A stretch of 23,075 bases of DNA from NCBI GenBank assembly GCA_964534315.1, contig CAZHOV010000089.1, forward strand, positions 1 through 23,075, in the 5' to 3' direction. Positions 1-9,325 of this stretch are shown piece after piece. The position numbers and the translations under genes are program-made. The DNA is from CAZHOV01 sp964534315 (lineage in GTDB: Bacteria > Bacteroidota > Bacteroidia > Chitinophagales > Saprospiraceae). Position 1 is the first letter of the stretch. Each line of letters starts with the position of its first letter. The notes below the pieces were generated by a model that did not search any database, was not told the origin of the DNA, and worked only from the letters and a program-made list of their open reading frames with translations.

Positions 1-189
1 GGTGGAATGAAAAATAATAATCTTTGAATGCTCTTGTGGCTGAAAAGAATAATATGTTGAAATTCCATTTTTCTACAATTTTTGTCAAAGAACCAATAAT
101 TTTAAGCAAAGTGATAGGTATGTTAGCGTTCAACAAACCGGAACTCATTATTCGACGTTTATTAAAATAAATGGTAAACTTTTTATTTC

Positions 190-2052
190 ATGCAATCATT
201 TATACCAATCCTCCTCCTTGTCCTTACGAATGTAGTGCTCTCCAATGCGCAGAATCTCATCTGGAATGAAGATTTTAATGCTGCTATGAGCACCCTGGAA
301 TGGGAGACTGTTAACGAAGACAACGGCGTAGACGATTTAAACTGGAAATGGGATAATGACCCCTGCGATGTACGATTTGGCTTCCAACCATGTTTTGGAG
401 CAACTAGCGCCGATAGCGGATTTATGTTTTTTAATTCCTTTGCCAATGGCAATAATCCTCACGATGTTAGTTTATCCTACATACTTCCTATAGATTGTGG
501 AGGCTATAGCAACGTGTACTTAAAGTTTCAAAATCAATATGCGTTTATCTCCGGTACCGATAATTCAAAGGCATTTGTTGGTATTAGTACTAACGGTATT
601 GATTATACCTTTAAGCAGGTTCTACAGGAAGTTGAAAACAATGATATTGGAGATGATCTGGACATTGTTATTATCGATATCACAGATGAAGCTGCAAATC
701 AGGATAGCGTCTATCTAAAATTCAGGTGGCAAGGCCAATACGAGTGGGCCTGGAAAATCGACGATATTGAGCTATGGGATGATGACCCTACTTATGATAA
801 CGACCTTACGGTTATGGATAACTTTTATGCCATCGCCCCCAATATTCAGACCCCCGCCAGCCAGGTTGCTCCTATGAATTTTCTGGCCGACGTAAAGAAC
901 AACGGTCAACAGACCCAAAACGACCTGCATATAACAATCTCCATAAAAAACTTGGAAACAGAAGAAATTGCATTTGCAGATACGTTGTTCCTGGGCTCTA
1001 TTGCTCCCGGGCAGATCATTGAAAATATTCCTTTTGAAAAGGCTTTCCTTCCCCCTCCTTTCCCAGCTTTTTATGAGGGGACCTACCGGGCTTCTTCAGA
1101 AAATGAAGAACAGTTTCCGGAAGATAACACGATTTCTTTCCGATTTGAGATCACCCAATTTACCTTTTCAAAGGATATTCAGGATATGAATTTTCCACTT
1201 CCGCTGACCTCTCCCACTACTTTCTCCTGGTCTTATGGCAATCACTACTATCTACCGGCAGGGGCCGGTCAACGGCTATGCAGCATCTATTTTGAATACA
1301 GCGCACCCTCTCCTGTCTTAAATGGAGAAGAAATCACATTTTACTTATACGAATGGGAAGATGTAAATGACGACGGTATTGCACAGTCAGAAGAACGCGG
1401 TGTCAACCCTGCAGTAGGAGGAAAGATCGTCGCTTCTGAAGTCATTAAAATAAAACCTCCTTTTTCCCTTCAAAATCCTACATCGGTGGAGGTTCCGCTA
1501 CTCAATTATGACAACCCTGACGATCCCGTATTCCTAAAGGATGATACCCATTATTTACTTATGGCTCAGATCAGTACAAATGAGCCTGCCACCATATTTC
1601 CCTGGGGAACAGCCTGGCCATTCATCGATTATTCCGCCACCTGGTTTGTAGATTCTTTGAAAAACGATGATCGGTTCGGAGCGTTTATCGGATTTGAGGG
1701 CGGCTTAAATACAGATTTTGTTCAAAGCTTTGATGCCGTTCCGGTGCTGAGAATGAAAGTCGATTCCTTTTGTAACATTGTAGCTACTTCATCTCCTTCT
1801 CTTCATAATATCCGGGTATTTCCCAATCCGGTAAAAGAGGATCTGTTTATCTCGATCGACGGCTCCACAGAGTTACCTATCGAAGCGCTTCAACTGTACA
1901 ACGTTTCTGGGCAGCTTGTACTGGAAAGAACTATTTTGGATTTTCAATCAAGAAACGAGCAAATAAGCTTATCCGGCCTCTCGGCTGGTCTTTATTTTTT
2001 AGAGGTCCGCACAGCAACCAGCAGACAGGTCTATAAAATAATAAAACATTGA
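190..2052 (+). CDS. Secreted protein with type IX secretion C-terminal sorting domain
   Basis: 620 residues. The N-terminus is a clear Sec signal peptide (hydrophobic stretch at residues 4-18, cleavage probably after the SNA of SNAQ near residue 20). Residues ~23-200 look like a beta-sandwich, jelly-roll or adhesion-like domain: W/D-rich, with the WKIDDIELWDDD ending common in Bacteroidota surface proteins. Residues ~205-330 resemble a CARDB-like beta domain (DVKNNGQ...). The last ~78 residues (543-620) are a type A T9SS sorting domain: VFPNPV, then LYNVSGQLV, then LSAGLYFLEV and a basic KIIKH tail. By family knowledge it is exported by Sec, crosses the outer membrane by T9SS, and is released or surface-anchored. 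I see no enzyme motif, so the function of the passenger is unknown. The gene stands alone, convergent with rpoD. I found no consensus promoter in the 189 bases before the ATG. Confidence 0.9.
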   Translation: MQSFIPILLLVLTNVVLSNAQNLIWNEDFNAAMSTLEWETVNEDNGVDDLNWKWDNDPCDVRFGFQPCFGATSADSGFMFFNSFANGNNPHDVSLSYILPIDCGGYSNVYLKFQNQYAFISGTDNSKAFVGISTNGIDYTFKQVLQEVENNDIGDDLDIVIIDITDEAANQDSVYLKFRWQGQYEWAWKIDDIELWDDDPTYDNDLTVMDNFYAIAPNIQTPASQVAPMNFLADVKNNGQQTQNDLHITISIKNLETEEIAFADTLFLGSIAPGQIIENIPFEKAFLPPPFPAFYEGTYRASSENEEQFPEDNTISFRFEITQFTFSKDIQDMNFPLPLTSPTTFSWSYGNHYYLPAGAGQRLCSIYFEYSAPSPVLNGEEITFYLYEWEDVNDDGIAQSEERGVNPAVGGKIVASEVIKIKPPFSLQNPTSVEVPLLNYDNPDDPVFLKDDTHYLLMAQISTNEPATIFPWGTAWPFIDYSATWFVDSLKNDDRFGAFIGFEGGLNTDFVQSFDAVPVLRMKVDSFCNIVATSSPSLHNIRVFPNPVKEDLFISIDGSTELPIEALQLYNVSGQLVLERTILDFQSRNEQISLSGLSAGLYFLEVRTATSRQVYKIIKH

Positions 2053-2160
2053 TTATCAAATGTAACTATTCAAACTTCACCTTTCTTTGAGGTAAGGGGG
2101 AATGCTAACTTAAGTTTAAGTAGGTCATAGGAAGGTTTAGTAACAAAAAGGAAAACGTGT

Positions 2161-2218
2161 GTTTTAAAAAAGGGAAGCCTGAATGTTGAAAAAAATTCAG
2201 ACTTCCCTTTTTTAAAAC
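2161..2218. terminator. Bidirectional intrinsic terminator between the T9SS cargo gene and rpoD
   Basis: Near-perfect inverted repeat. Outer arms 2161-2177 and 2202-2218 pair completely, there is one mismatch (2178/2201), and 2179-2184 then pairs with 2195-2200 around an A-rich loop. The GGGAAG/CTTCCC core is flanked by A6 on the left and T6 on the right, so it can end transcripts arriving from either convergent gene. Confidence 0.88.
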
Positions 2219-2336
2219 TCCTTCCCAAAGTGTTACTTTCAGGTACTACTTATTAGGGTTTCATGAATATAAATCATCCCAAATTTTATCAATTACAGGA
2301 TGATTCAAGTGGTGACGAAGAACAAAATTCTTCAAG

Positions 2337-3206
2337 TTATGCTCCAAGATAATTTTTAAGCAATTTACTTCTAGAAGTATTTCTCAATTTATTGATCGCT
2401 TTGTCCTTAATTTGGCGCACCCTTTCGCGGGTAAGTCCAAACTTTTCACCGATATCTTCCAGCGACATAGGATGTTCGACACCGATTCCGAAATAAAGCT
2501 TAATCACATCGCATTGTCGTTCTGTCAGTGTACTTAGGGAACGTTCAATTTCGCGGCGTAGAGATTCGCCATATTCCAGATCAGCGTCGGTATCAGGAGT
2601 ACTACCGTTTTCGAGAACATCGAGTAGGGAATTATCCTCGCCTTCTACGAAGGGCGCATCTACGGACACGTGCCTTGCGGCTACCCCCAGGGTTGTTTCT
2701 ACCTCTTCGGTTGGAATTTCGAGGGTATCTGCCAGTTCTTCAGGAGAAGGTTCGCGTTCGTATTCCTGTTCCAGTTCGGAGAAAGCCTTGTTGATTTTAT
2801 TTAGGGAGCCTACTTTATTGAGTGGTAGGCGAACAATACGGGATTGCTCTGCTAATGCTTGAAGGATAGATTGGCGAATCCACCAGACGGCATATGAAAT
2901 AAATTTGAAGCCACGGGTTTCGTCAAATCGCTGAGCAGCTTTAATTAGTCCTAGATTTCCCTCATTGATCAGATCACTTAGAGAAAGACCTTGATTTTGG
3001 TATTGTTTAGCCACAGAAACGACAAATCTCAGATTTGCTTTCGTTAACTTCTCCAGGGCGATCTGATCGCCTTGCTTAATGCGTTTAGCCAACTGCACCT
3101 CTTCTTCAGGAGTTAACAGGTCCACCTTGCCGATCTCTTGAAGATACTTTTCCAGTGACTGACTTTCCCGATTAGTAATTGACTTCGTAATTTTAAGTTG
3201 TCTCAT
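2337..3206 (-). CDS. rpoD: Primary RNA polymerase sigma factor (sigma-70, RpoD/SigA)
   Basis: 289 residues. Region 1.2 is at ~16-46 (SLEKYLQEIG, LTPEEEVQLA). Region 2 is at ~54-128, with NLRFVVSVAKQY, DLINEGNLGLIKAAQRFD and the promoter-melting/-10 recognition segment FKFISYAVWWIRQSI. Region 3 is central. Region 4 is at ~225-275, with the helix-turn-helix LEDIGEKFGLTRERVRQIK. Region 1.1 and the long non-conserved insert of proteobacterial RpoD are absent, which is normal for the Bacteroidota housekeeping sigma; that sigma is known to use -33 TTG / -7 TAnnTTTG promoters. The ATG at 3206 gives the usual MRQLKITKSIT N-terminus. The gene is monocistronic, divergent from the START-like gene, and has a candidate promoter about 210 bases upstream of the start. 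Confidence 0.97.
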   Translation of the reverse strand: MRQLKITKSITNRESQSLEKYLQEIGKVDLLTPEEEVQLAKRIKQGDQIALEKLTKANLRFVVSVAKQYQNQGLSLSDLINEGNLGLIKAAQRFDETRGFKFISYAVWWIRQSILQALAEQSRIVRLPLNKVGSLNKINKAFSELEQEYEREPSPEELADTLEIPTEEVETTLGVAARHVSVDAPFVEGEDNSLLDVLENGSTPDTDADLEYGESLRREIERSLSTLTERQCDVIKLYFGIGVEHPMSLEDIGEKFGLTRERVRQIKDKAINKLRNTSRSKLLKNYLGA

Positions 3207-3419
3207 GCATAAACCGATTTAGAGTTTATAAAAAACCAAATTGCGTTGGTATTATTCTCAACGTTGAAAAAAAGGTAAAAAAAGCGCTTGGATATAAATT
3301 GGATTGGGCAAGTTAGGAAGTTCTTTTGAATAGCGTGGGTGAGTAGATAGTATGTCAAGCTCCTGCATTTCCGCCATTTTATCCTAACCGATAATTTAAA
3401 TATTAAAAAATTTCAATTG

Positions 3420-3450
3420 CAAAAGTAAGGGAAAAATGCCTTTAAATCAA
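3420..3450 (-). promoter_or_regulatory. Candidate Bacteroidota-type promoter of rpoD
   Basis: Read on the minus strand, TTG (3450-3448), 20 bases, then TACTTTTG (3427-3420) fits the -33 TTG / -7 TAnnTTTG consensus of this phylum. Transcription would begin near 3413 and give an rpoD leader of roughly 205-210 bases. It is the only good match I found in the 603-base gap. Confidence 0.6.
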
Positions 3451-3749
3451 GAGCAAAATTTACAAAGGCCTCATTTCTTCTTAATCTTGCTTTTATAGAA
3501 CGTGCTAACTCTTTTGTAAAGCATTATTTTCAAAAAAAGTTCAATTATTTGGAAAAATCATTTTTTTACGTTTTATTGCATGGATTATCAATATTATTTA
3601 TTGTTGAATGCTTTGTGTGGGTTGATTGATGAGGTAATGGAATTCATAAGATTAATAGGGTATCAGTACCTAAAGTTTTTTCCTTAATTACTAATGGTAA
3701 TAACTCAATTCACGAATTTGTCTTTCTTTGATTAAGTTGAGGATAGACA

Positions 3750-3778
3750 GGCATTTAGGGCGCTGATAAATGCCCTAA
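3750..3778. repeat. Two overlapping, mutually exclusive small hairpins upstream of the START-like gene
   Basis: GGCATTTA (3750-3757) pairs with TAAATGCC (3767-3774). Alternatively TTAGGGC (3755-3761) pairs with GCCCTAA (3772-3778). The arms overlap, so only one can form at a time. It lies 31 bases before the ATG at 3810. Confidence 0.45.
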
Positions 3779-3809
3779 TCTTTCAATTCAACTGATTAAA
3801 ATTACTCTC

Positions 3810-4190
3810 ATGGAAAGGGTTTCTTTTGATTTGGAGTTTATTTTTAAAGCCTCTCCAACGATCGTATATAAATTTTTAACAACACCTTCTTGTTTAATTC
3901 GGTGGTTTTGTGATGAAGTAGATATTCAAAACGATACCTACAGCTTTTTTTGGGGCGACAGTGAAGAAATTGCCGAACTCATAGAAGATATCGAGGAAGA
4001 ACTGCTACGTTTCAAATGGGAAGATGCTAACGATGAAGAGGAATATCTGGAATTTCGCATCAAACGATCTCCTGTAACGGGCGAAACGATCGTTGAAATA
4101 ACTGATTTCTGCGACGATGACGAGGTAGATGATCAGAAACAACTCTGGGAAAGCCAGATGAAAGTGCTCCGCCAGGAAATGGGCGGATAA
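3810..4190 (+). CDS. START-like (SRPBCC/AHSA1-type) domain protein
   Basis: 126 residues, the full expected size for a single helix-grip START-like domain as found in a Bacteroidota-specific family of small cytoplasmic proteins. The N-terminal strand (VSFDLEFIFKASPTIVYKFLTTP) followed by a W-rich segment (LIRWFCDEVDI..YSFFWGDSEEIAEL) and a C-terminal amphipathic helix (QKQLWESQMKVLRQEM) matches the SRPBCC pattern of a cavity closed by a long helix. The protein is strongly acidic (runs of E and D at ~57-75 and ~100-107). There is no signal peptide. The ligand is unknown. It is read towards tamB across a 168-base gap and lies divergent to rpoD. Confidence 0.85.
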   Translation: MERVSFDLEFIFKASPTIVYKFLTTPSCLIRWFCDEVDIQNDTYSFFWGDSEEIAELIEDIEEELLRFKWEDANDEEEYLEFRIKRSPVTGETIVEITDFCDDDEVDDQKQLWESQMKVLRQEMGG

Positions 4191-4358
4191 CCCATTTGCT
4201 CCCAGGTGGCCGATTTTTCTTCTACCATCTCCCATTTTCTCACATTTCTATTTAAATTATTGTTAAATCCTTTGCTATTAACACCTTTTGTACCATTTTT
4301 AGGTTGAATTGTTAAATAAGGATCTATCCTTTTTTATTGACGCCTGGAGCAATTGTAC

Positions 4359-7300
4359 ATGAACTTAATTAACGAGCAAAATAAAGAAGAACAACCGGTA
4401 AATGATCAAAAAAGACCTGCCTGGAAAAGAATTCTACGTACCTTGATCTTTTTATTTACCTTTCTCATCCTGCTTTCTTTTGCTACCCTTTATCTGCTCC
4501 TCAACAATCCTGCTATCCAAAGCTGGACTACCCGACAAGTGACTAACTACCTCTCCGAGCAACTCAATACCAAAGTTTCTATTGATAATGTAGGCATCGA
4601 TATCTTCCAGCAAATGGTGCTCAACGAAGTATATATCGAAGACCTCTCCAACGATACCCTCCTCTTTGCCAAACAGCTCAAAGTCGACTTTTCAAAGGGT
4701 TTAACGACGCTTTTTAACAATCAGTTAGACCTGCAAAGTGTTACCCTTATAGATGGTAAGTTTTATTTCAGAAAAAACCTCCCCAACGGAAAAAATAACG
4801 TTCAGGAACTGATTGAAAAACTGATTACCCCCAAACCAGCAGAGACTGCAACGCAAGACACGATTATAAAAAAACCTTTTTTCCTCGACCTCCAAAGCGT
4901 CTTTTTAGATAATGTCGTTTTCGAAGAGATCAATGAAGCCAAAGGCAATCTGCTCAGACTCTATGCCTTTGAAGGCAGCCTTGAGATCGCCTCCATAGAT
5001 CTTTCACAAAATATGTTTCTCCTGAATAAGATAGAACTCATTAAACCACTCGTCAAAGTATATGAAACTACTCCCAAAACAACACTTCATACAGCGCAAA
5101 TTCCCGACACTATTACCCAACTACTGATAGATACCATACCTGCAGATACGTTGCCCAAAAAGCCCTTCCGGCTGTATTCCAAAACTGCTCGTATCGTTGA
5201 TGGTACCTTTCAACTGGACAACTACAGAAAGGCACCAGAACGCCGTCGTCCGCCCGATCAATTGGAATATGAGCATCTCCATGTCATTGATATTAACATG
5301 GAAGTAGAAAATTTTGGAGTGAAGGACCTCGACTTTAGAGGTAAAGTCCATAACATCAGTTTCCAAGAAACTAGCGGTTTCGCGTTGGAAAGTCTGCAAG
5401 TAGATACGGTTATAGTAACATCGAAAGGCTTACTACTCCGAAACTTTACCCTCAAAACCCCCTACAGCCACCTCCAAGAAAACCTCCGATTTAACTATGA
5501 CGAATACTGGGATTTTACCGATTTTGAAAATGAAGTCGAAATGGAAGGGAACTTCCAAAATGCCTCTATTGCACTACGAGATATTATGGTCTTTGCTCCC
5601 GAATTAGAAGCTAATACGTTTTTCAATAAAAATAAAAATGAGCAACTATTGGTCAATGGAACCGTAGAGGGAACTGTCAACTGGCTAAGAAGCTCCGACC
5701 TCGAATTCAGACTAGGAGAACGGTCTACCATAAAAGGAAAAATATCTATCAAAGACGTTACCGAAAAAAATAATGAGTATGTAAGACTTGATCTTCAGGA
5801 AGTTTCTACTGATATGGCTCATCTTAGGGAATTAATTCCGGGCTTTAATCCACCTGACAACTATGACAAACTTGGAAATCTTACTTTTAAAGGAAAATTC
5901 GCAGGCTTCTTCCACGACTTTGTTGCTGACGGTACCCTCATTTCGGATATCGGAACAGCCTCTATGGATATGCGACTTGACCTCAAGCCTGGCCGAGATA
6001 AAGCCATTTATTCCGGAAACCTGTCTATGACAGACTTTGACTTAGGAGCCCTTTCCGGCAATGAAGACCTTGGCAATATCACTTTCTCCTCCAACGTCAA
6101 AGAGGGATCAGGCCTCTCCGGAAATACGGCAAATGCCGAATTGAAGGCAACTATCGAACAGTTTAACTTCAAAAATTATAATTACGAAAATATTACCCTC
6201 AATGGCGGATTGGACCGGGCCTCTTTTATTGGCACCCTCATTATTCACGATGACAATATAGACCTGGTCTTTGATGGAACCATCATCGACTTTCGCAACT
6301 TTGAATTTAAAGCCGATGTCAAAAACTTAAATCTCAAAAATCTAAATCTCACCCAGGAAGATTTTGTTTTTAGCGGGGTACTCGATCTCGATCTCTCCGG
6401 CCAGCGCCTATCCGATTTGAGCGGGCTGGCTTCACTCAACAATATCAATTTTAAAAAAGGTGATGAACGTTTTGATATAAAAAACATCAATGCAACTTCT
6501 ACCGTAGACTCCAACGGTTTTAAATCCTTTTCCATTGAATCGGATATCCTTTCAGCCAACTTAACCGGACAGTTCGATATCGGACAAATTCACCTGACCT
6601 TCTTATTTTTTCTTCAAAGAAATTTCCCCCAATTATTCCAAAAATTCAACTTACCTCTTCAGCAAGCCCCGCCCAAAGATATGGCCTTTGATTTCAATAT
6701 CAATCTCGAAAATTCAAGAAATGTTACCCACCTTATTGACCCTGCATTTGACACCCTGCAAAACAGCGTTGCCTACGGTTATTTCGATAGCCGGACGGAT
6801 GCCTTTGAGTGCACGATCAATCTCCCCAAGCTTACTATTGGAGATACCCGACTCAAAAATATCTATTTAACCACAACAGGACAGGGTGACAAAATTGATA
6901 TTCCTAATCTTTCTGTAGATTATATCCAGATCGGAGAAAACAATCAATATTACGAACTCGAATACTCCGGAAATATTCATGTAGACACCCTCAATTTCAA
7001 CCTGAAAGTCGATAATTTCCAAAGTATTATGGACCTGCTCCATCTGAAAGGAAAAGTATTTTTGGTGGAGGATGCCTTCCAGTTAGAACTCTCGCCAACG
7101 ACTCTGGATGTATTCAATGAACGATGGAAGGTGCGAGCCAATAACGCGATCCGGATAGGTGATCAATATATCGAAACAGAAAACGTGGTACTAACCAACA
7201 ACGAGAAACAAATCTATATCAATGACTATCGTGAAAAGGGGCTGGAAATAGGTATTCAACAGTTGACGTTTAGCATGATCGATGACGTTTGGGATTATAA

Positions 7301-9260
7301 ACCCCTAGATTTCTTTGGTGAATTTGACTTGGTGGCCCGGGTTGGCGATATTTTTAATCAGCGCAACTTTTCTTTTTCCATACAGGCCCCCTCTTTTATT
7401 GTCAACAAAGATGATTGGGGCGTTTTCAGACTGGATGCGGGCATGGAAGATTTCAATAGTCCCCTGGAAGCTTACCTTTCTATAACCGCTCCCAATAATA
7501 GTGCTCAATTGATCGCAGAGGGTGCCTACTTCCCTCCAGGTGCAGCGGAAGCCCCTACCCCGCCCAACTTTTTTGATCTCTCTGTCAATACGGTAGATTA
7601 CCCGCTTCGCTACCTTGAAAACTTCATCGGCGACCTGGTGTCTGGCACTAAAGGCAAGACCGCCACCGATCTGCGCCTGTTTGGGGTGCCAAAAGAGTTT
7701 AATATTCAGGGAGATATAAAAGTAACCGATGCTTCCACTAAAGTAGAATACCTTCAAACCAAATATTTCATCGACGAAGCGAATATCAAAGTAGATAATA
7801 ATCTATTTGATGCTACGGGCACTATCGTTTATGACAGCACCAGGGTTAACAGTGCGCTTATCGAGGGTGGAATCACCCATAACCGTACCAAAAAGATGGG
7901 ACTCGACGTAACGTTGACCTCTGACAAACTGATCTGCCTCAAGACGCAAAAAGGGGAAAACGAATATTTCTACGGCGATGGCATCGGACAGGATATCACT
8001 GTCGATTTTGAAGGCCCCTTTGATCAAACCAATCTTTCGATAACCGGACGCACGGGCCCCGGAACCAATATCACCCTTCCAGCAGAAGAGGGGCAAGGAA
8101 CCAGCGAATTGAGTTATTTGCGCTTTGTGAAAAAAGAAGAGGAAAAACAAGCCAACCAAAGTACGACCAATTTAAAGGGACTCAATTTTTTCATGGCTCT
8201 CCAGGCTACGCCCGAGGCTGAAATAGCTATCGTCTTTGATGAGCAATCTGGTGATATTTTGAAAGGAAAAGGGGAAGGTAACATTCAGCTCCGGTCAACT
8301 CGCGAAGGGGAATTTTCGATCTTTGGAGACTACACCATCGAATCTGGAGAATATCTATTCACCTGGTACGATGTTATCAACAAACCCTTTACGGTTAAGA
8401 AGGGTGGAAAAATCGTTTGGTCAGGCGATCCTTATCAGGCCCAGATAAACATAGATGCGGAGTACAAGGGATTGCGGACGGCACCCTATGTTTTAATCGA
8501 AGAATTCCTCAATACTGAATCCGAAAAAAACCTGGCCCGTAATTCTACAGCTGTCAAATTAGGGATGAACCTACAGGGCTTGCTTTTACAACCCGATATC
8601 ACCTTTGATATTGATCTGCCGGAAGTAGCCAATGAGCTGCGAAACTATACCACCAGCAAACTAAACCAACTTGAGCGAGACCCCAACCAATTAACTCAAC
8701 AGGTATTCGGACTAATTACGATCGGATCCTTTCTGCCTTCCGGTACTGGAGTAATCACTGATGAACAGTACTTAACCGGAATTAATACGCTAAGCGAAGT
8801 GCTTTCTAGCCAGCTATCCATTTATCTTACAGAGCTACTCTCCGAGGCTTTTACAGATGTCAGTTTTATTTCTGGAGTCGATTTTGACATCGCCTATAAT
8901 CTGTTCGTATATGATAACTTTTCATTGGGCAACCTGAACCAATCTACCGGAAGTGAGCTTCAATTACAATTCATAAATTACTTTAACAACGATCAAATCG
9001 CATTGAATGTAGGCGGTAACTTGAGTGAATCTCCTACCAATACGCAGGGGGTATTTTTTGCCCATGACATTGCCTTAGAAATCTTTCTGACTAAAGACCG
9101 TAGATATAAATTCCGGGTTTATTCGCGGTCAGAGCCTCAGATTGATAACCAACTGAGGTATCGCACCGGAGCTGGAATCGTTTACCAGATCGAATTTGAT
9201 TCGTTTCAGGAGTTTTTGGTTAATTTCAAAAAATTGAGGAAATCCTTTTCCAGAAAGTAA
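4359..9260 (+). CDS. tamB: TamB-like translocation and assembly module / AsmA-like inter-membrane protein
   Basis: 1633 residues from the ATG at 4359 (an in-frame TTG sits two codons earlier, but the ATG is preferred). A basic N-terminus is followed by one membrane anchor at ~26-48. An AsmA-like N-terminal segment follows (LNTKVSIDNVGIDIFQQMVLNEVYIEDLSNDTL). Then comes more than 1000 residues of beta-strand-rich repetitive sequence predicted to form the long taco-shaped beta-helix. The C-terminal ~400 residues match the DUF490/TamB domain (e.g. GEFSIFGDYTIESGEYLF, then KGGKIVWSGDPYQAQINIDAEY, and LFVYDNFSLG near the end). By family knowledge it spans the periplasm from the inner membrane and works in outer-membrane protein insertion and/or phospholipid transport. 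The usual Bacteroidota partner TamL (a BamA-type barrel) is not in this window. gpsA follows after 65 bases. Confidence 0.93.
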   Translation: MNLINEQNKEEQPVNDQKRPAWKRILRTLIFLFTFLILLSFATLYLLLNNPAIQSWTTRQVTNYLSEQLNTKVSIDNVGIDIFQQMVLNEVYIEDLSNDTLLFAKQLKVDFSKGLTTLFNNQLDLQSVTLIDGKFYFRKNLPNGKNNVQELIEKLITPKPAETATQDTIIKKPFFLDLQSVFLDNVVFEEINEAKGNLLRLYAFEGSLEIASIDLSQNMFLLNKIELIKPLVKVYETTPKTTLHTAQIPDTITQLLIDTIPADTLPKKPFRLYSKTARIVDGTFQLDNYRKAPERRRPPDQLEYEHLHVIDINMEVENFGVKDLDFRGKVHNISFQETSGFALESLQVDTVIVTSKGLLLRNFTLKTPYSHLQENLRFNYDEYWDFTDFENEVEMEGNFQNASIALRDIMVFAPELEANTFFNKNKNEQLLVNGTVEGTVNWLRSSDLEFRLGERSTIKGKISIKDVTEKNNEYVRLDLQEVSTDMAHLRELIPGFNPPDNYDKLGNLTFKGKFAGFFHDFVADGTLISDIGTASMDMRLDLKPGRDKAIYSGNLSMTDFDLGALSGNEDLGNITFSSNVKEGSGLSGNTANAELKATIEQFNFKNYNYENITLNGGLDRASFIGTLIIHDDNIDLVFDGTIIDFRNFEFKADVKNLNLKNLNLTQEDFVFSGVLDLDLSGQRLSDLSGLASLNNINFKKGDERFDIKNINATSTVDSNGFKSFSIESDILSANLTGQFDIGQIHLTFLFFLQRNFPQLFQKFNLPLQQAPPKDMAFDFNINLENSRNVTHLIDPAFDTLQNSVAYGYFDSRTDAFECTINLPKLTIGDTRLKNIYLTTTGQGDKIDIPNLSVDYIQIGENNQYYELEYSGNIHVDTLNFNLKVDNFQSIMDLLHLKGKVFLVEDAFQLELSPTTLDVFNERWKVRANNAIRIGDQYIETENVVLTNNEKQIYINDYREKGLEIGIQQLTFSMIDDVWDYKPLDFFGEFDLVARVGDIFNQRNFSFSIQAPSFIVNKDDWGVFRLDAGMEDFNSPLEAYLSITAPNNSAQLIAEGAYFPPGAAEAPTPPNFFDLSVNTVDYPLRYLENFIGDLVSGTKGKTATDLRLFGVPKEFNIQGDIKVTDASTKVEYLQTKYFIDEANIKVDNNLFDATGTIVYDSTRVNSALIEGGITHNRTKKMGLDVTLTSDKLICLKTQKGENEYFYGDGIGQDITVDFEGPFDQTNLSITGRTGPGTNITLPAEEGQGTSELSYLRFVKKEEEKQANQSTTNLKGLNFFMALQATPEAEIAIVFDEQSGDILKGKGEGNIQLRSTREGEFSIFGDYTIESGEYLFTWYDVINKPFTVKKGGKIVWSGDPYQAQINIDAEYKGLRTAPYVLIEEFLNTESEKNLARNSTAVKLGMNLQGLLLQPDITFDIDLPEVANELRNYTTSKLNQLERDPNQLTQQVFGLITIGSFLPSGTGVITDEQYLTGINTLSEVLSSQLSIYLTELLSEAFTDVSFISGVDFDIAYNLFVYDNFSLGNLNQSTGSELQLQFINYFNNDQIALNVGGNLSESPTNTQGVFFAHDIALEIFLTKDRRYKFRVYSRSEPQIDNQLRYRTGAGIVYQIEFDSFQEFLVNFKKLRKSFSRK

Positions 9261-9325
9261 ATACTTCGTACCATTGAAGGAAATAAAAGGAGAAATTAAA
9301 AACAGGAAAACGCAAATCCAGCAAC

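Larger units (their letters stand above)
3207..3809. other. 603 bp divergent intergenic region
   Basis: AT-rich stretch between rpoD and the START-like gene with no credible coding region. It holds the rpoD promoter candidate (3420-3450) and the overlapping hairpins at 3750-3778. I saw no tRNA, riboswitch or consensus plus-strand promoter for the START-like gene. The ~200 bases between the promoter and the rpoD start would form a long 5' leader. Confidence 0.6.

Noticed and set aside
7305..8159. Long antisense ORFs (150 and 118 residues) inside tamB
   Set aside because: tamB is clearly coding on the other strand; the antisense products show no recognisable domain or signal and are frame shadows.
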